From NCBI GenBank assembly GCA_030562195.1, contig CM060201.1, forward strand, positions 33,400,067-33,464,066: a stretch of 64,000 nt of DNA, in the 5' to 3' direction. Both the position numbers and the translations under genes were made by a program. Below the pieces are notes generated by a model, which was not told where the DNA came from, did not search any database, and saw only the letters and a program-made list of their open reading frames with translations. Shown in pieces: positions 31,701 through 43,815 of this stretch (position 1 is its first letter; every line of letters starts with the position of its first letter). This DNA comes from Nipponacmea schrenckii (taxonomy: Eukaryota > Mollusca > Gastropoda > Lottiidae).

Positions 31701-34700
31701 GTTATTGGTACCAAGGTTACAGGTAGGTAGAAACTTGTCATGTCAATACAGGCATAGGGGTCAGGGGTGAAGTTTTAATTTAGTATAATCAGACATATTC
31801 TGTTACTAGGTTTATCATCTCACAAACATTATTTATTAAAAAAAATTAAAAAATTATTTGTACTTATACAAACAATATTAAAAGTGAGAGTTCAGCTCTT
31901 TAAGCAGCACATCTGCAAGGCCAAGATACCTATATTGTATTTATTACTACTTATGTCTTTGATTATCTCTGCTCCACTAAACAATTTTTATTATAAATTT
32001 CAGCTCGATTACGACACCCTCAAGATGGTTTATTTACTGGTACGATAGAAGCTTTAGATACCAATGATAATTCATATCGTGTTATTTTTGATCGTCCAGG
32101 ACTGGGTACACATTCTATACCTGATATTGAAGTTTTAGTAAGTTTCAATTTTATTTTAGTGACGAATTTAAAAATAAGCTTCATTGATTTGTTGTTCATA
32201 TCCATGGTGAATTATCAACAATGTATAAAATATGATATTGACAATACCACATTTGAATGATCTGGGATGGCACTTTTCATGTCATCATTGATTTTGTGTT
32301 CTATACGCCCACATGAAATGGGGGGCGTATATTGTCGTCACCCACATCCGTCCGTCCGTCCGTCGGTCCGTCCGTCCGTCCGTCCACAATTGCTCGTAAA
32401 CACTCTACACGGTGTAATTCTTCACGGATTTAGATGAAACTTAATATGAGTGCTTATGATCACGCAAGGATGAACCCTATTGAAAATCAGCGAAATCGGA
32501 AAAAAATTAGTATGAGTTTGTGCCCTTGTTCTTGAATGGCTCGTAAACACTCTACAAAGTGCAATTCTTGACCGATTTTGATGAAACTTGGTGTGAGAGT
32601 ATGTTATAACTCAAGGATAAACCCTATCGAAAATCAGCGAAATCGAAAAACATTTAGTATGAGTTATTGCCCTTGTTCTTGAAAACGCGTTCAATTTTAG
32701 CTTGTAAACACTCTTGAGAGAACAATTTTTAATGGATTTTAATGAAACTTGGTCTGAGTATTTGTTATCACCCAAGGATGAAGCCTTTTGAAAACGTGTT
32801 CAATTTTTAGCTTGTAAACACTCTACAAAGCACAGTTATTGACCGATTTTGACGAAACTTGCTGAAATTGTTTAATATCACCCAAGAATGAACCCTTTTG
32901 AAAATAGCACATATCGAAATATATTTAATAGGAATTATTGCCCTTGTTCTATAAAATGTGTTGGATTTTTGCCTTGTAAACACTCTACAAGTCACAATTC
33001 TTGAGTGATTTTGACATAACTTGGCATGAGTATTTGTAATCACCTAAGGATGAACCCTATTGAAATTCAGTTAAATCGAAAAATATTTAGTATCAGTTAT
33101 TGCCCTTGTGTTTGAAAACGCGTTCAATTTTAGCTTGTAAGCACTCTAGAAAGAACAATTCTTAATGGATTTTGATAAAACTTGGCTTGAGTATTTGTTT
33201 TTACCCAAGGATGAACCTTTATGAAAATCAAATAAATCGAAATATATTTAGTGTCAGTTATTGCCCTTGTGTTTGAAAACGGGTTTAACTATTTGGCTAA
33301 TAAACACCCTAGAAGGTACAATTCATGACCAATGTTGACAAAACTCACTGAAATTGTTGGATATCGCAAGGGATGAGCCTAATTGAAAATTAAAAATATC
33401 AAAATATATCTAATATGAATTATTGCCCTTGTTCTTTAAAACACGTTCGATTTTTGTCTCGTAAACACTCTACATGGCACAATTCTTGATGGATTTCGAT
33501 GAAACTTGGTGTGAGAGTGTATTATAACTCAAGGATGAACCCTATTGAAAATCAGCAAAATCGAAAAAAAATTTTGTATGAGTTACTGCCCTTGTTCTTG
33601 AAAACGCATTCAATTTTAGCTTGTAAACACTCTAGAAAGAACTATTCTTAATGGATTTTGATTAACTTTGGCTTGAGTATTTGTTTTTACCCAAGGATGA
33701 ACCCTATTATAAATCAAATAAATAGAAATATATTTAGTGTCAGTTATAGCCCTTGTGTTTGAAAACGTGTTCAATTTAACTCGTAAACACTCTAGAAAGA
33801 ACAATTTTGAATGGATTTTGATGAAACTTGGCTTTAGTATTTGTTTTCTCACAAGGATAAACCCTATTGAAAATCAGATAAATCGAAAAATATTTAGTGT
33901 CAGTTATTGCGCCTGTTTTCAAAAACGCTTTCAACTTTTGGCTTGTGAACACTCTAAATATTCCTTTTTGACAAAACTCGCTGAAATTGTTTAATATCAA
34001 CCAAGGATGAGCCTTATTAAGAATTAAAAATATCAAAATATTATTAAGGGTGAACCCTATTGCAAATCATAAAAATACCGAAAAATATTTAATGAGTTGT
34101 TATTAGGTACAATTCTTGACAGTTTTTAATGAAACTAGAGACCCTAGAAAAAAATAGGTTGGTAGGTTGAATAATTCATTCCACTTATTGTAACCTTACT
34201 GAAAAGTTTTTATTTGAAATAAATGCTGCCAGTGGGCGTATATTACCTTGCCTGGCAAGCTATTTTGTTCTATGGACTTACAGTATTTATACATGTTATA
34301 TTTGATGGTAGTTGATTCTTTACTTCATGGTGTCATTTGCTTGGATATGTGTAAAATGTCGTGAAAGTCAGATGACCTTGAATAAGTCATCTTCACTCAT
34401 AATTCCAGTCTACCTACCTGTAAATGGGTACGGATAACCCAGTATCAATGCCAAGAGGTTTGGACAAGGACCAGCTGGTAAAAAGAAAACCTGTCACAGC
34501 CAACTTGTGAACCAAAGAGGTTACCCTTGTAAAATATAGTTAGATTTTTTTTTTCTGGATATTTATTCTAATTAGCTATTTTGGTTTTTAGAGTAACGAT
34601 CCTCCTGAGACTATTCCGCTGTCAGCTTTTCAACATAAACAACGACCTCGTCTCCAGAATCTATTCTCCCCTCCCCGTTTTATCCCCAGTCTAGGTTCAC

Positions 34701-37700
34701 CCAGTCAACATCTGGTAAGTACAATATTTATAGGAATAGTTTCATCATGCACCTACTTCAAGCAATTAGTTCCTATTCCCGAAGTATCATTATATTCCTG
34801 ATGACAGTGTGAGAACCACATTGAAAAGTTGAAAATGATGAATATTCTGTATCTTCAAAATTAAAGAAACAATTGTAGAAATTTCTAAACATAAAAATAT
34901 TTATAAAGTATATGAAAGTTTTGAATATCTGAATAAGATAAGTTTTTTTTTCAAACAATAGTTTAATTTGTTGATTTTGAATTGCAGCAAGACAATGATC
35001 CGTTATTAAGTGGTTCACCATTCAAAGGGAGATTACTGAGTTTAGATGGTGGAACTTATGGTGGATTTCCTATCAGATTTCTAGTCTTAGTTGTAAGTTA
35101 TCTTAATTTGTATGTAAAATATAAGATACAATGAAGGGATTCTGGATAACTTAACTAAAATAATATCCAGAAATATACAGTAATTTTATTGTATAATGAA
35201 AAAAATTAAAAATCAATTTTAGTGATTGACCAATCAGATGACTGGAAAGCTAAAATTATCTAAGTTATCAGAATTTCCTAAATGTGGCTTTTTTTTGTGT
35301 TTTCTACCTCACTATATAGTTAACTACTCCTGTGTTTGTTATCTTCCTTGGAACGCCTTAAAATGTATTAAATTGTGTTAATAAAAAGACTATATCATCT
35401 TTTAATAGACTAGATTATCCAAGATATTAACTATTAAAAAAGACTGGATACAACAAGTAAAAGATATGAACACCCAGGCTGAAAAATCAGTAAGTTTCTT
35501 TTTATACGAATTTAAGGCTATAAATTAGATTATAAATTCATACTTTGTTTTATTGCCAAGTTTATATGTTTGCAACTGATCAAAGAAATTTCAGTTTTAA
35601 ACAAGGTTTCAAAGCTCAAAACATGTTTCAGGTTCTGTTATCTAGATATAATAAAGAAAATAAAAATAAAATGTTTATATTATAGAAATCCTATCTTCAA
35701 CCTATCACTGTTGACTTCCAACGTAAATACGCCAACATTGTTCTAGAACTAGACAAACTCAATAAAGATTTAAATGAATATTTGATGGGAGTACAGGAAT
35801 TCTGTCAAGAGGTAGGAACAGGTGTTTCTTACTCTGGTTTAAAAATTACATGAAAATGAAATGTGTAATGCCTGAATTTTCTGCACTTTAAATGGATTTA
35901 TGAAGACAGGCAATGCCATGCAGTGTGCAATGAGGAAAATAGCATATTAGCTTACTCTTTTTCAAGCATGTGTTTATTCTCTTCTCCACATGACTTTTAC
36001 ATGCCTTCCTCTGAGATCTGACACGGGAGGCTGGCATGAAAAATCGAAAGGAGAGTTGCTGCTTATACAAAAATCAGTGACTTCATTCATAGATCCCAGA
36101 CTTCTATATTTCTTCCATTTTTCTGCCAAGTGGTATTCTTTCTATTTTCAAATAGAAATAGTAAATATGGGATGAAGATATAAACATTTAGGAGAAGATG
36201 ACTAAAGCATCTTAAAATGATAAAATCTCCCCTTGTCCCTCATATCCCTGTGCCTTCCTGAGCCGCTGTCGGTTGATTTTTTCTGTTTCTTCTATTTTTG
36301 TATTTCTCACTGAAACCCCAGTTTATTGATCATCTTTTTTATTCTGTAAGATTCTATAAATATATTTATTATTGTAGATGGGACCACCTCATGGAGTAGC
36401 AGTTGTCGACCAACCGTCAGAAATAAAACGTAAATGTGATGATGAGGCACAAGAACTTGTCACTAAAATATGTCGGGTTAGTTCTCTTTTTACTCTTCTT
36501 AGTTTTGATATCAATATATTGTTAGATGTGGGTCTATATGATATACCTTGGTCTGAACAGGGAGCAGAAAGAGAGATGTAAAGCATTAAGTTTACACTCC
36601 TGTTTGCATCATTGTAATTCATGAGTTATTATGAAAAATGAGCATTAATTAGTTCCGTTAAGCACTTACTGTAACAGTAAACATGGTGCCATCCCAATAA
36701 CTAAACACTTTTTATAATTCCATCAACACCAATCAATATTAGGTAAAATTTAGTTGAAAAGTAAATTCCACTGACCTCTTAGAAAATGAGTAAATGTCTA
36801 CCACCTAATTCTAATTAACCAATATATTAATGATGTATTTTTTATGTATTACAGGGAATGTTCAGTAATAAGAAGACTGCTAAAAATGAAAGTGTTTTAA
36901 GTTTGGTGTCTAATTTAACTTCTCTCATGTTACAGATCAGAGTAAGTTACTTTTAATTAGCTTATTTTAACCCAAACACTCTCTAATTGTAGGAATAATC
37001 TTTGCCCTCCCCCCATCCCCACCTGATTGCTTCTGCTTCAATCATTCGAACGGGACTTGGTCAACTAGTCTTAATCTCCTGGAAATACACCAGTCCCCCA
37101 ATTTGTTCAGTTGCCCTTGTCCACCCTTAAAGTGCCTAATACCTTATACCTCAAATAATACCATTTGTTTTCAGACTTTTACTCAGAATGATTTCAATTC
37201 GTTTGAGTTTAAATCACTACAAGATACACTGGCTGAAATTAAATCAGGCATGGATTCCAATAATATCAATGATTTTCTGTTTTAATATTACAATAGGTAT
37301 ATTTCGTGATTTATCTTTCCTAGTTTTATATCTTGTACGGGTATTTGTGTTAGTGTATTGAAACCTTACAAGGGGGCCTAAAAAATAAATTTTATTGGTT
37401 AATAGTGTTTTTGTCAGAGTTTAAATACTATTTTAATTAGTATTTCCTTCTTATTGGGTAAATTGAGAAAAGACCACTAGTCTGAAATTTTGTAAATAGT
37501 CGGAAAAAAAAATAAATTTATATTGATTTTAGTAATTGCCCAATATGACTTGAACTAAAATTATCCTTGTTGGTTTTTCTAGATAAGCCTGGAACTGAAT
37601 TCACTTCTGAAAGTTCTGCCAAATTTGTGAGACAGACACTAGATCTATGTAAAGGTTTGTGAAATAGTCGGAAAAAAAACTCTTGGTGTTGTTCAACCAT

Positions 37701-38126
37701 GTAACCTGAGGCTTTATTCTCAGAAACTTGACATAAGATAAAAACCAGATTCTAAGAAATACAGTAATTTGATTGGATTGCAATACTAAATTTAATATTG
37801 ATTTTAGTAATTGACCAATCAGATGACTTGAACACTAAAATTATCCTTAGTTGGTTTTTCTAAGCATAATGGCCTGGTCAACTGGAATATCACAGGTTGC
37901 TGCAAGTTTCTGCCTATTGTTAAGCTTTTAAGATTTATGTGGGTACTGTAATTTTGCATTTTTGTTGTACGTTTGTTCATTATGTAAGCTTATTTTCTTT
38001 ACAATCAGTTTTCTGTTTATTTTCAGCACGTTTCAGAACAATGTTGAAATTCATATCAATCATATACAGAGTGGTTTAACACAGATGGGAAATCTTAGTG
38101 CTTTTTCTAATTCCCTCGCAGAATGA
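28701..38126 (+). CDS. LIN9: LIN9, core subunit of the MuvB/DREAM complex
   Basis: Seventeen exons join in phase to 541 residues (human LIN9 is 542): 28701-28725, 28784-28828, 29369-29401, 29697-29737, 30112-30216, 30505-30638, 31007-31132, 31565-31722, 32004-32137, 34592-34714, 34988-35092, 35409-35489, 35686-35811, 36378-36476, 36855-36941, 37175-37278 and 38027-38126. The N-terminal AKALLSIKEG precedes a basic region, then the DIRP domain at about 98-175 (RLRNLLKLPKAHKW, FYSNLD, KIRRLMGKPRR), a Tudor-like stretch (LVIGTKVTARL to YRVIFDRPGLGTH), NDPLLSGSP, and the helical region that holds LIN52 and B-MYB in human MuvB (TRLSKILTIKK, VLELDKLNKDLN). It ends VEIHINHIQSGLTQMGNL. LIN9 helps repress or activate cell-cycle genes in the nucleus. 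Exon 2 (donor GTATTT) and the exon 16 donor (GTTTTA) are the weakest joins. The fit elsewhere is close to residue by residue. Confidence 0.95.
31138..31372. repeat. Small inverted/direct repeat cluster in LIN9 intron 7
   Basis: GGTGTCATCACCCC near 31147 and GGGTGTTTGACACC near 31252 are partial inverted partners. AAGCTCTTCCACACATGCAT and GAACTCTTCCAATAATGCAT recur as direct partners about 105 bp apart, and TTGGAAGAGTTCATG is their inverse. This is probably a decayed MITE. Confidence 0.4.
32302..34257 (+). repeat. 2-kb composite dispersed repeat with (CCGT)n and about 160-bp internal units
   Basis: It opens with a small palindrome, TATACGCCC with GGGCGTATA, then CATCCGTCCGTCCGTC microsatellite (32348-32387). 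About eleven degenerate units of roughly 160 bp follow, each with GTAAACACTCTA, TTTTGATGAAACTTGG, CAAGGATGAACCCTATTGAA and TATTGCCCTTGTTCTTGAAA. It closes with GTGGGCGTATATTACCTTGC. There is no protein similarity, and the short frames across it are noise. It occupies most of LIN9 intron 9. I associate this architecture with molluscan dispersed repeats, from general familiarity only. Confidence 0.75.
34318..34535 (+). mobile_element. SINE family A, copy 2
   Basis: GATGACCTTGAATAAGTCAT, then CTTCACTCATAATTCCAGT, TGTAAATGGGTACGGATAA and ACAAGGACCAGCTGG, aligns with the body of the SINE at 12786-13017. The tRNA-like head is reduced or missing here. It sits in LIN9 intron 9, just right of the composite repeat. 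Confidence 0.75.
35165..35275. mobile_element. AT-rich MITE family D, copy 2
   Basis: ATTTTAGTGATTGACCAATC, AGATGACTGGAAAGCTAAAA and TTATC match the copy at 37735-37865 almost base for base. In LIN9 intron 11. Confidence 0.6.
35890..36130 (+). repeat. Dispersed repeat C, copy 2
   Basis: GAAGACAGGCAATGCCATGC followed by AGTGTGCAATGAGGAAAAT begins a stretch in LIN9 intron 13 that shares its core with 7163, 46369 and the inverse at 39694. The downstream part (CTCTGAGATCTGACACGGGA) has no second copy in the window, so its full extent is not known. Confidence 0.5.
37495..37865. mobile_element. AT-rich MITE family D, two adjacent copies
   Basis: 37495-37600 and 37735-37865 share TATTGATTTTAGTAATTG, CCAATxxGATGACTTGAA and AAAATTATCCTTxGTTGGTT followed by TTTCT. 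Both are in the last LIN9 intron. Confidence 0.6.
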
Positions 38127-39111
38127 ATGATGCATCTTATAGTTAAAACAGAATGTCTGTCAATATAAGGACATTTAAGTGCTTTTTCGAATTCCCTGGC
38201 CATAATCAATTGATGTTTTAGTACTTTTTCACCAACATCACCACAATGTATCTCTGTGGTGACTTTATTAGTGCTGTGCAAGATATGAAGATATCTAATG
38301 GGGACCATCTTAAGTGGTGATATATACATGCATATAACCACGTGATTGACATCAGATGTTTCGGAGACAATGTTTTCTAACAAAGGAGAATACAGACTTA
38401 TATCTGAATGAAAATTTGAATTTTGATTGAAATGTTTTATACTAATTGTGTTGCCAATGGATACAAATACCATATTTATTTACCTTACAACCCCTAGCTG
38501 GCAGGTAATTGGTCACCTGATTACACAATATATACCCAAATGGTCCGTAAAGCAGCGGTTACCAAGTGATGTCACATAATGTATATCATATACTTCAGTT
38601 ACTGGAATATAATATATATATTATACTATATTACTGTTCAGGGTATACAATGCTTGATTTACACTCAGTGGTTAAGTTTATGTACAATGTGTATTTATAT
38701 AAGAAAGCTGATGCAGCTGTTCAGTATATGACATTATTAAGATTAGAGCTTTGGCATGATCACAAACACCTGTTTGAACTTTGTTTCAATGTATTGAAAG
38801 ACAATCAACAAGTTGAGTGTTGTACTTTTTCCCCCTCTCTTTAATTGAGAAGTATTGAAGAGCTGTTTGTTGATATACTGTTAAGTTATTGAAATGAAAT
38901 GAAATTAGGTTTACAAGCCACTGTTCGGCAACTGTTTAGTTGATGGTGATTGCGTTGTAAGAAAGTTTCAGAATGTACACTTATTAAGTTAATTGTAAAT
39001 TGAAGAATTGTGAATAAACTATAGTTGTGTAAGGATATTAATAGAAATCCAGGTATTTCAGTTTATTTTGTTTCTGTGTAGAAGAAATAGCTAGTGTAAT
39101 AATCGAATAAA
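38127..39111 (+). other. LIN9 3' UTR with two polyadenylation signals
   Basis: AATAAA occurs at 39013-39018 and 39106-39111, about 0.9-1.0 kb after the stop. The 92-residue plus-strand frame at 38566 and the 137-residue minus-strand frame at 38060 lie here, match nothing known to me, and the latter is antisense to the last LIN9 exon. Confidence 0.55.
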
Positions 39112-40799
39112 GATAACATGCACATCAGACTGTAAACATGAGCAAATTATTTTATTAAATGGTAATCTATGTAGCTAGGACAGTATAAGTCAAGCTCATG
39201 TCATCTTGTTGTATTGGAACTAATTTTGACCCATAACAATGAGGCTATGTTAGTCTCCATGGACAGAATGTAAGATAGGACCATGTCTTATTTATTGGAC
39301 CTAATTCTGATCCATGTAAAATAAGGAATTGTAAATTAAGGAGTAAATTGGACCAGGATGGGCAAAAATAAAAATATCTTTTCCTCTAAACTTGTACTAA
39401 TCACCCGTTCAATCATCTCTCACTATCTTGTCTTATTAACTGTAAATGTGTATCATATTAATTCATATACCAGCTTTGTTGTGGGGCAAAGGTGATGGCG
39501 CTTTACTCCAGAGACTTGGGGGTGGAGGGAAAATTGTTAGTTGCAATTTAAAAAAATATGGAAATCGACCCTGGAGGGTAGGAGGCTTCTCCCTAATGTT
39601 TCCCTTAGTCTGTGATTCAAATTGGAGGGACTGACAGAGAAAATTGCAGTCGCGCAAATGGGACAATAAGATGATGCCGACAATATTCCCCTATTGCACA
39701 CTGCATGGTATTGCCTATCTTTATTACCTGAAGTAGGTTCAGAAAAGAAAAAACATTAATTCACTTTGTTTTTTTATGCCCAGAATTAAATCAGAAAAAT
39801 AAAGTCACAGTAAAATTTCTACGTTTATAAAAAAAAAACTTGACTACAGTTTGTGTTAATAGAAATATATATACAATATGAATACGAAAATACACCCGGC
39901 TGTTGGCTCCAGACTTCATACAAACTAGAATAGAAATACTCTACTCTCATTGGTTGCTCAGTTGTAACTAACCAATAGATAGCCTGCATTTTTTTACCAA
40001 CTTTTTGCTTCAAATTGGGCAAAAGAAAATGAAGTATAATCCAGAATGGTACTTCTGAACTATTACTGGTTACTTCAAAGCAAACAACCAATTAAAACCG
40101 AGTATTTTTCTTCTAGTTTGACAATTAAAACCTGGACACCAACTAAGATGAAAACAGTTAAGAAATATAGGTTACCATAGTGATCTATATAAATATACTG
40201 AGCATTACATTGAACAAGTCACGTTTATAGCTGTCATCAATTAAATAACTCTTGATAGAGGACAAACCTGCCAAAATTACAAAATCATAACCATCAATTG
40301 AATCTTCATTCTGTCATTTAGTCAGAAATGGTTCAGATATACTTTTCATTTGCCTTGAACCCACTTTATGGCAGCCTAATTCTGTAAAAAGTATTGAACT
40401 GTCACTAATGAAGTTCACATCCTTCATATCTTTTGGCAGATTTTGTTCTATGTCAGAGCAACTTAATCTCAACAATACAGCCACACATTTTATGGCATTT
40501 TGTAGAAAAAAACAAGTTAGAAAATGCAGTCTACAAATTTTAGTCAAATACATTGTTAAAATATCTGTAGATTTTCAACCATTCCTATCAAAAATAACTA
40601 AAATACACAGTAAATAGCATATTGAATTTTTTATTTTTGTGTGAATGGTTGTATTATTCTACAGAATATTTGAAGTTAGAAAATACACATCTATATATCA
40701 GCAATGATACAGGTTATATATATGATATAGAACATTAACTGTTATTGTTTAAAAATAATGGCGGCCAATTTAATTAAACTCAATTCAAATAATTTCGGC

Positions 40800-40920
40800 A
40801 ATGTCTTCATCTGATTGGACATTTTCTTCTCACACAAATACTTATCTGAAGATGATTTTAGTGATTCAGTCATCTGATTGGTCAATCAGTGGTATTAACC
40901 AATCAAATTACAGAAGTTTA
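40800..40920. mobile_element. AT-rich MITE family D, copy 5
   Basis: CATCTGATTGGACATTTTCT, GATTTTAGTGATTCAGTCAT and CTGATTGGTCAATCAGTGG. The arms CATCTGATTGG and CCAATCAAATTAC mark a short palindromic element. Confidence 0.45.
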
Positions 40921-43039
40921 TAGTGAATAGATTCCTATCAATCTCAGACCACAAAATATTACAGTTGCCATTATTACATATAATTGTATCCTCTTTTTTA
41001 TTGCTAAAGTAACTAATTGCCCAATAAATAAATGCCACTTTAGGCAGTGATTTGATAACAAATAGTTTAATGCAATTTCATAAGTGTTTAATGGTACAAA
41101 TAGTCTGGACACAGAATCAGGTGCAGAATTAGCACAGTAAAATATAGAAGAGGCAAATACACAAAATACATAGCCCAAAACATTTTAACATAATGTTATC
41201 TTCTATTTGCTACTGTACCAAAATCCAACACCAGACACTGTATTTGGTCTACTTTCACTTACATTTATCAATTACTCAAAATATTCTAAGACTTTGGAAG
41301 CCAAATAACAATAAGAAATGGCGGCCCTGCACTTGGCTATAAAACTTTTAAAAAAAACAAAAGCTACATGAAATTCTACAAGAATATTATACACAACAAG
41401 TTAAAAAAAAACAAGAAAAAATTTAAAACTGTCAGCTAAAATTTACAAAAACCTTTTGTTCTGGATAAAAAATTTGAAAAAAATATTATTGCCAAAAAAT
41501 GTCAGCATGGAGTTTGATCGTTAAAATTAATCAAAATTATAAAGTTTATGATTTGTCTGAAATTATTGATGTTATAAAACGGTCCTCGTCTGAATTAGTA
41601 GAAAAATGAAGCAAGCAAGTAGAATGGTAATCCACAATGAAAAATGATAGAAAATATGAAAGAATATAAAGTGTCCTTTTAAAAAATCTCTCCAAATTCC
41701 AAAATATGTTTTTAAAAAAAAAAAATAGGACAAACAATATAGTAGAATTTCGTCTTTCTTCAAAAATTTTCATTCTTTAAACAGTTGATGACACAAACAA
41801 AAATTAATAACACTAGCTTCGGATTCTTCATGCACTGAAAATAAAAAAGAAAATATTTTAATGAAAATGGCACGGAACACAGATTAACATGGTCTATTTT
41901 CAAAGATTTATATCTTAGTTGAAAGATGAATCCACAATCAAAAAAATTTATAGCAAAACCAAATCCTGGATTGAAATCTTGTAATAATAAAACTAGTGAA
42001 TATAGCCAGAGTTCGACAGAAACACTGTAAACATTACAACTTAGAGTTTTAAAATGTAGGCTACTCTCCATCTACTGCATTAACAAGGTACTATTTACAA
42101 GAAAGGTGGCTATAGTAGGAATTTCGTTATAGCTCCACTTGAGGCAAATATGACAAATTGCTAACTTTTCCAAATAACAGATAAAGCTCAAGTCTTGCTC
42201 ATTTTTTTTTTATCTAAGAGCTCAGGGACTTTGAAAAGCCCAACAAACTAAATTAAAATTCATAAGTTTTCAAGCTAGAAATTTTTTCATTCTGCTGGGT
42301 TGCACAACTACTATGAATATATATGAATATAAAAGAATTGTTAATCAGCTCCATCTATATGACATACTAGTAGGCCTAGAGTACAACTATATAAATCTGT
42401 TCACAACCAAGTCAAACAATATATATCATACAACATATATTAACTTAAATATAGTCTAACATAAACAATAAACATAAAAATATCCAATATTTCAAACTAC
42501 TAAAAAGAGGTATAAAATAAAATAAATAAATAAACTGTGAATAGTTGAAATAAACTTTAAAAGATTCCTGTTGCCTAACAAAAGAAATAATATTGTAAAA
42601 GCTTAGTGGACTTTATTAAACATATGCAAATCAAACAAACTGGGGTGAAAAAAAATGAACTGTAAGGACTTTATGAAAGAGAAGCGAATTTGACAAACCA
42701 AGGTAAAACAATTAATTATATGGGCTTTCTGAAGACAATTTTGAAAACTCAAGTATTATTCTTTTTTTTAATATAATTTGTTGATACCTTTGGATTATTG
42801 TGAAACAATTATCAGTGAGATGGATTATCTTTTTATATATTTGTCAAGAAACAGTTCACGATTGTTGACAACTAAGATGCATTGACACTAAATTCTCATG
42901 CAACAATATTAAGACATGCAGATTACTGAGTTTCTATGTGGCCTCATACCTTTAAATTAACACTGCACACTGCAAGAATGAATTAATAATTGGAGTTAAA
43001 TATATGAATTTAAAGGAAGAGGTTCAACATCTGTTGATG

Positions 43040-43300
43040 TACCAATCCTATCATTCCAGTCTTAGAAATAGTTATCCTTATAATTGAACTAATCAGTAAC
43101 AGTGTAACAGCTCGCTATCAAAATTTGAGCCTTCAAATTAAAATGGTGAGTCATTATTTACTAAAAATTTGTAATACATAGACAGAATTACAAGTTTGAG
43201 TTAAATTTGTGATTTTCTTACACTTCTAGTTTTTCTTAAGACTAATTACATATATTGAAGACCCTAAATCTCCTCTGAAAACGTTGAACCATTGCCTCTA
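43040..43300. repeat. Dispersed repeat E, copy 1
   Basis: AACTAATCAGTAACAGTGT, ACAGCTCGCTATCAAAATTT, GAGCCTTCAAAT and, at the end, GACCCTAAATCTCC with AACGTTGAACC recur in the same order at 51535-52110 (two overlapping copies) and 55608-55885. There is no coding frame. Confidence 0.6.
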
Positions 43301-43815
43301 AGGCTAGAGAACAGTGAATGAATTTAATAATTTAAACTAAAAGTATATATGATAAAATTAAACCATGTTTTTAAACGAAAATGACAAAATTAGTTAAATT
43401 ATTCAAAATGATTTGTAAAAACAATGAAGTAAATGAATGAAATAAAGTAGAAAAAGACAACAGTTATACAGCATGTTAGGACAAGGGCCCTACTCATTAC
43501 AAATCAACATAGTCTTCACGATTCCCTTACCAGTTAGAAAAATATACAACTAGAGTTCTCTATTGTTTGAGGTTCTCTTAAGAAGATTATGAAGATGAGT
43601 GAGCGAGCCCAGACATTGAACAATAAGATGGAGCTATATCAACAGACTCATTGGACAAACAAATTAATCATGCATCATCTGTGAACTCTTAGCAAGCCCA
43701 TCTTTAAATTCACCCAGAACCAAAAATTATTTAGATGCATTTCAAACTTCTATTTTCCCATTCTAATATGGGGTTGTTTAATACTATCACCTGTAACCAT
43801 AGTAACCAAAAATAC

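Larger units (their letters stand above)
39112..43815. other. Convergent intergenic region between LIN9 and the tetraspanin
   Basis: No exon was recognised. It contains the inverted copy of repeat C at 39694-39730 (GCACACTGCATGGTATTGCC), MITE D at 40800-40920 and repeat E at about 43040-43300. Part of the right side should be the tetraspanin 3' UTR, since AT-rich sequence without other signals runs on from its stop. Confidence 0.5.

Noticed and set aside
37175..37285. LIN9 ending at the stop after NINDFLF
   Set aside because: The family's conserved C-terminus is encoded intact at 38027-38126 and joins in phase; the early stop is kept only as a possible alternative form.
38566..38844. 92-residue plus-strand frame after LIN9
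   Set aside because: It lies in the LIN9 3' UTR before its polyadenylation signals and has no similarity I can recognise.
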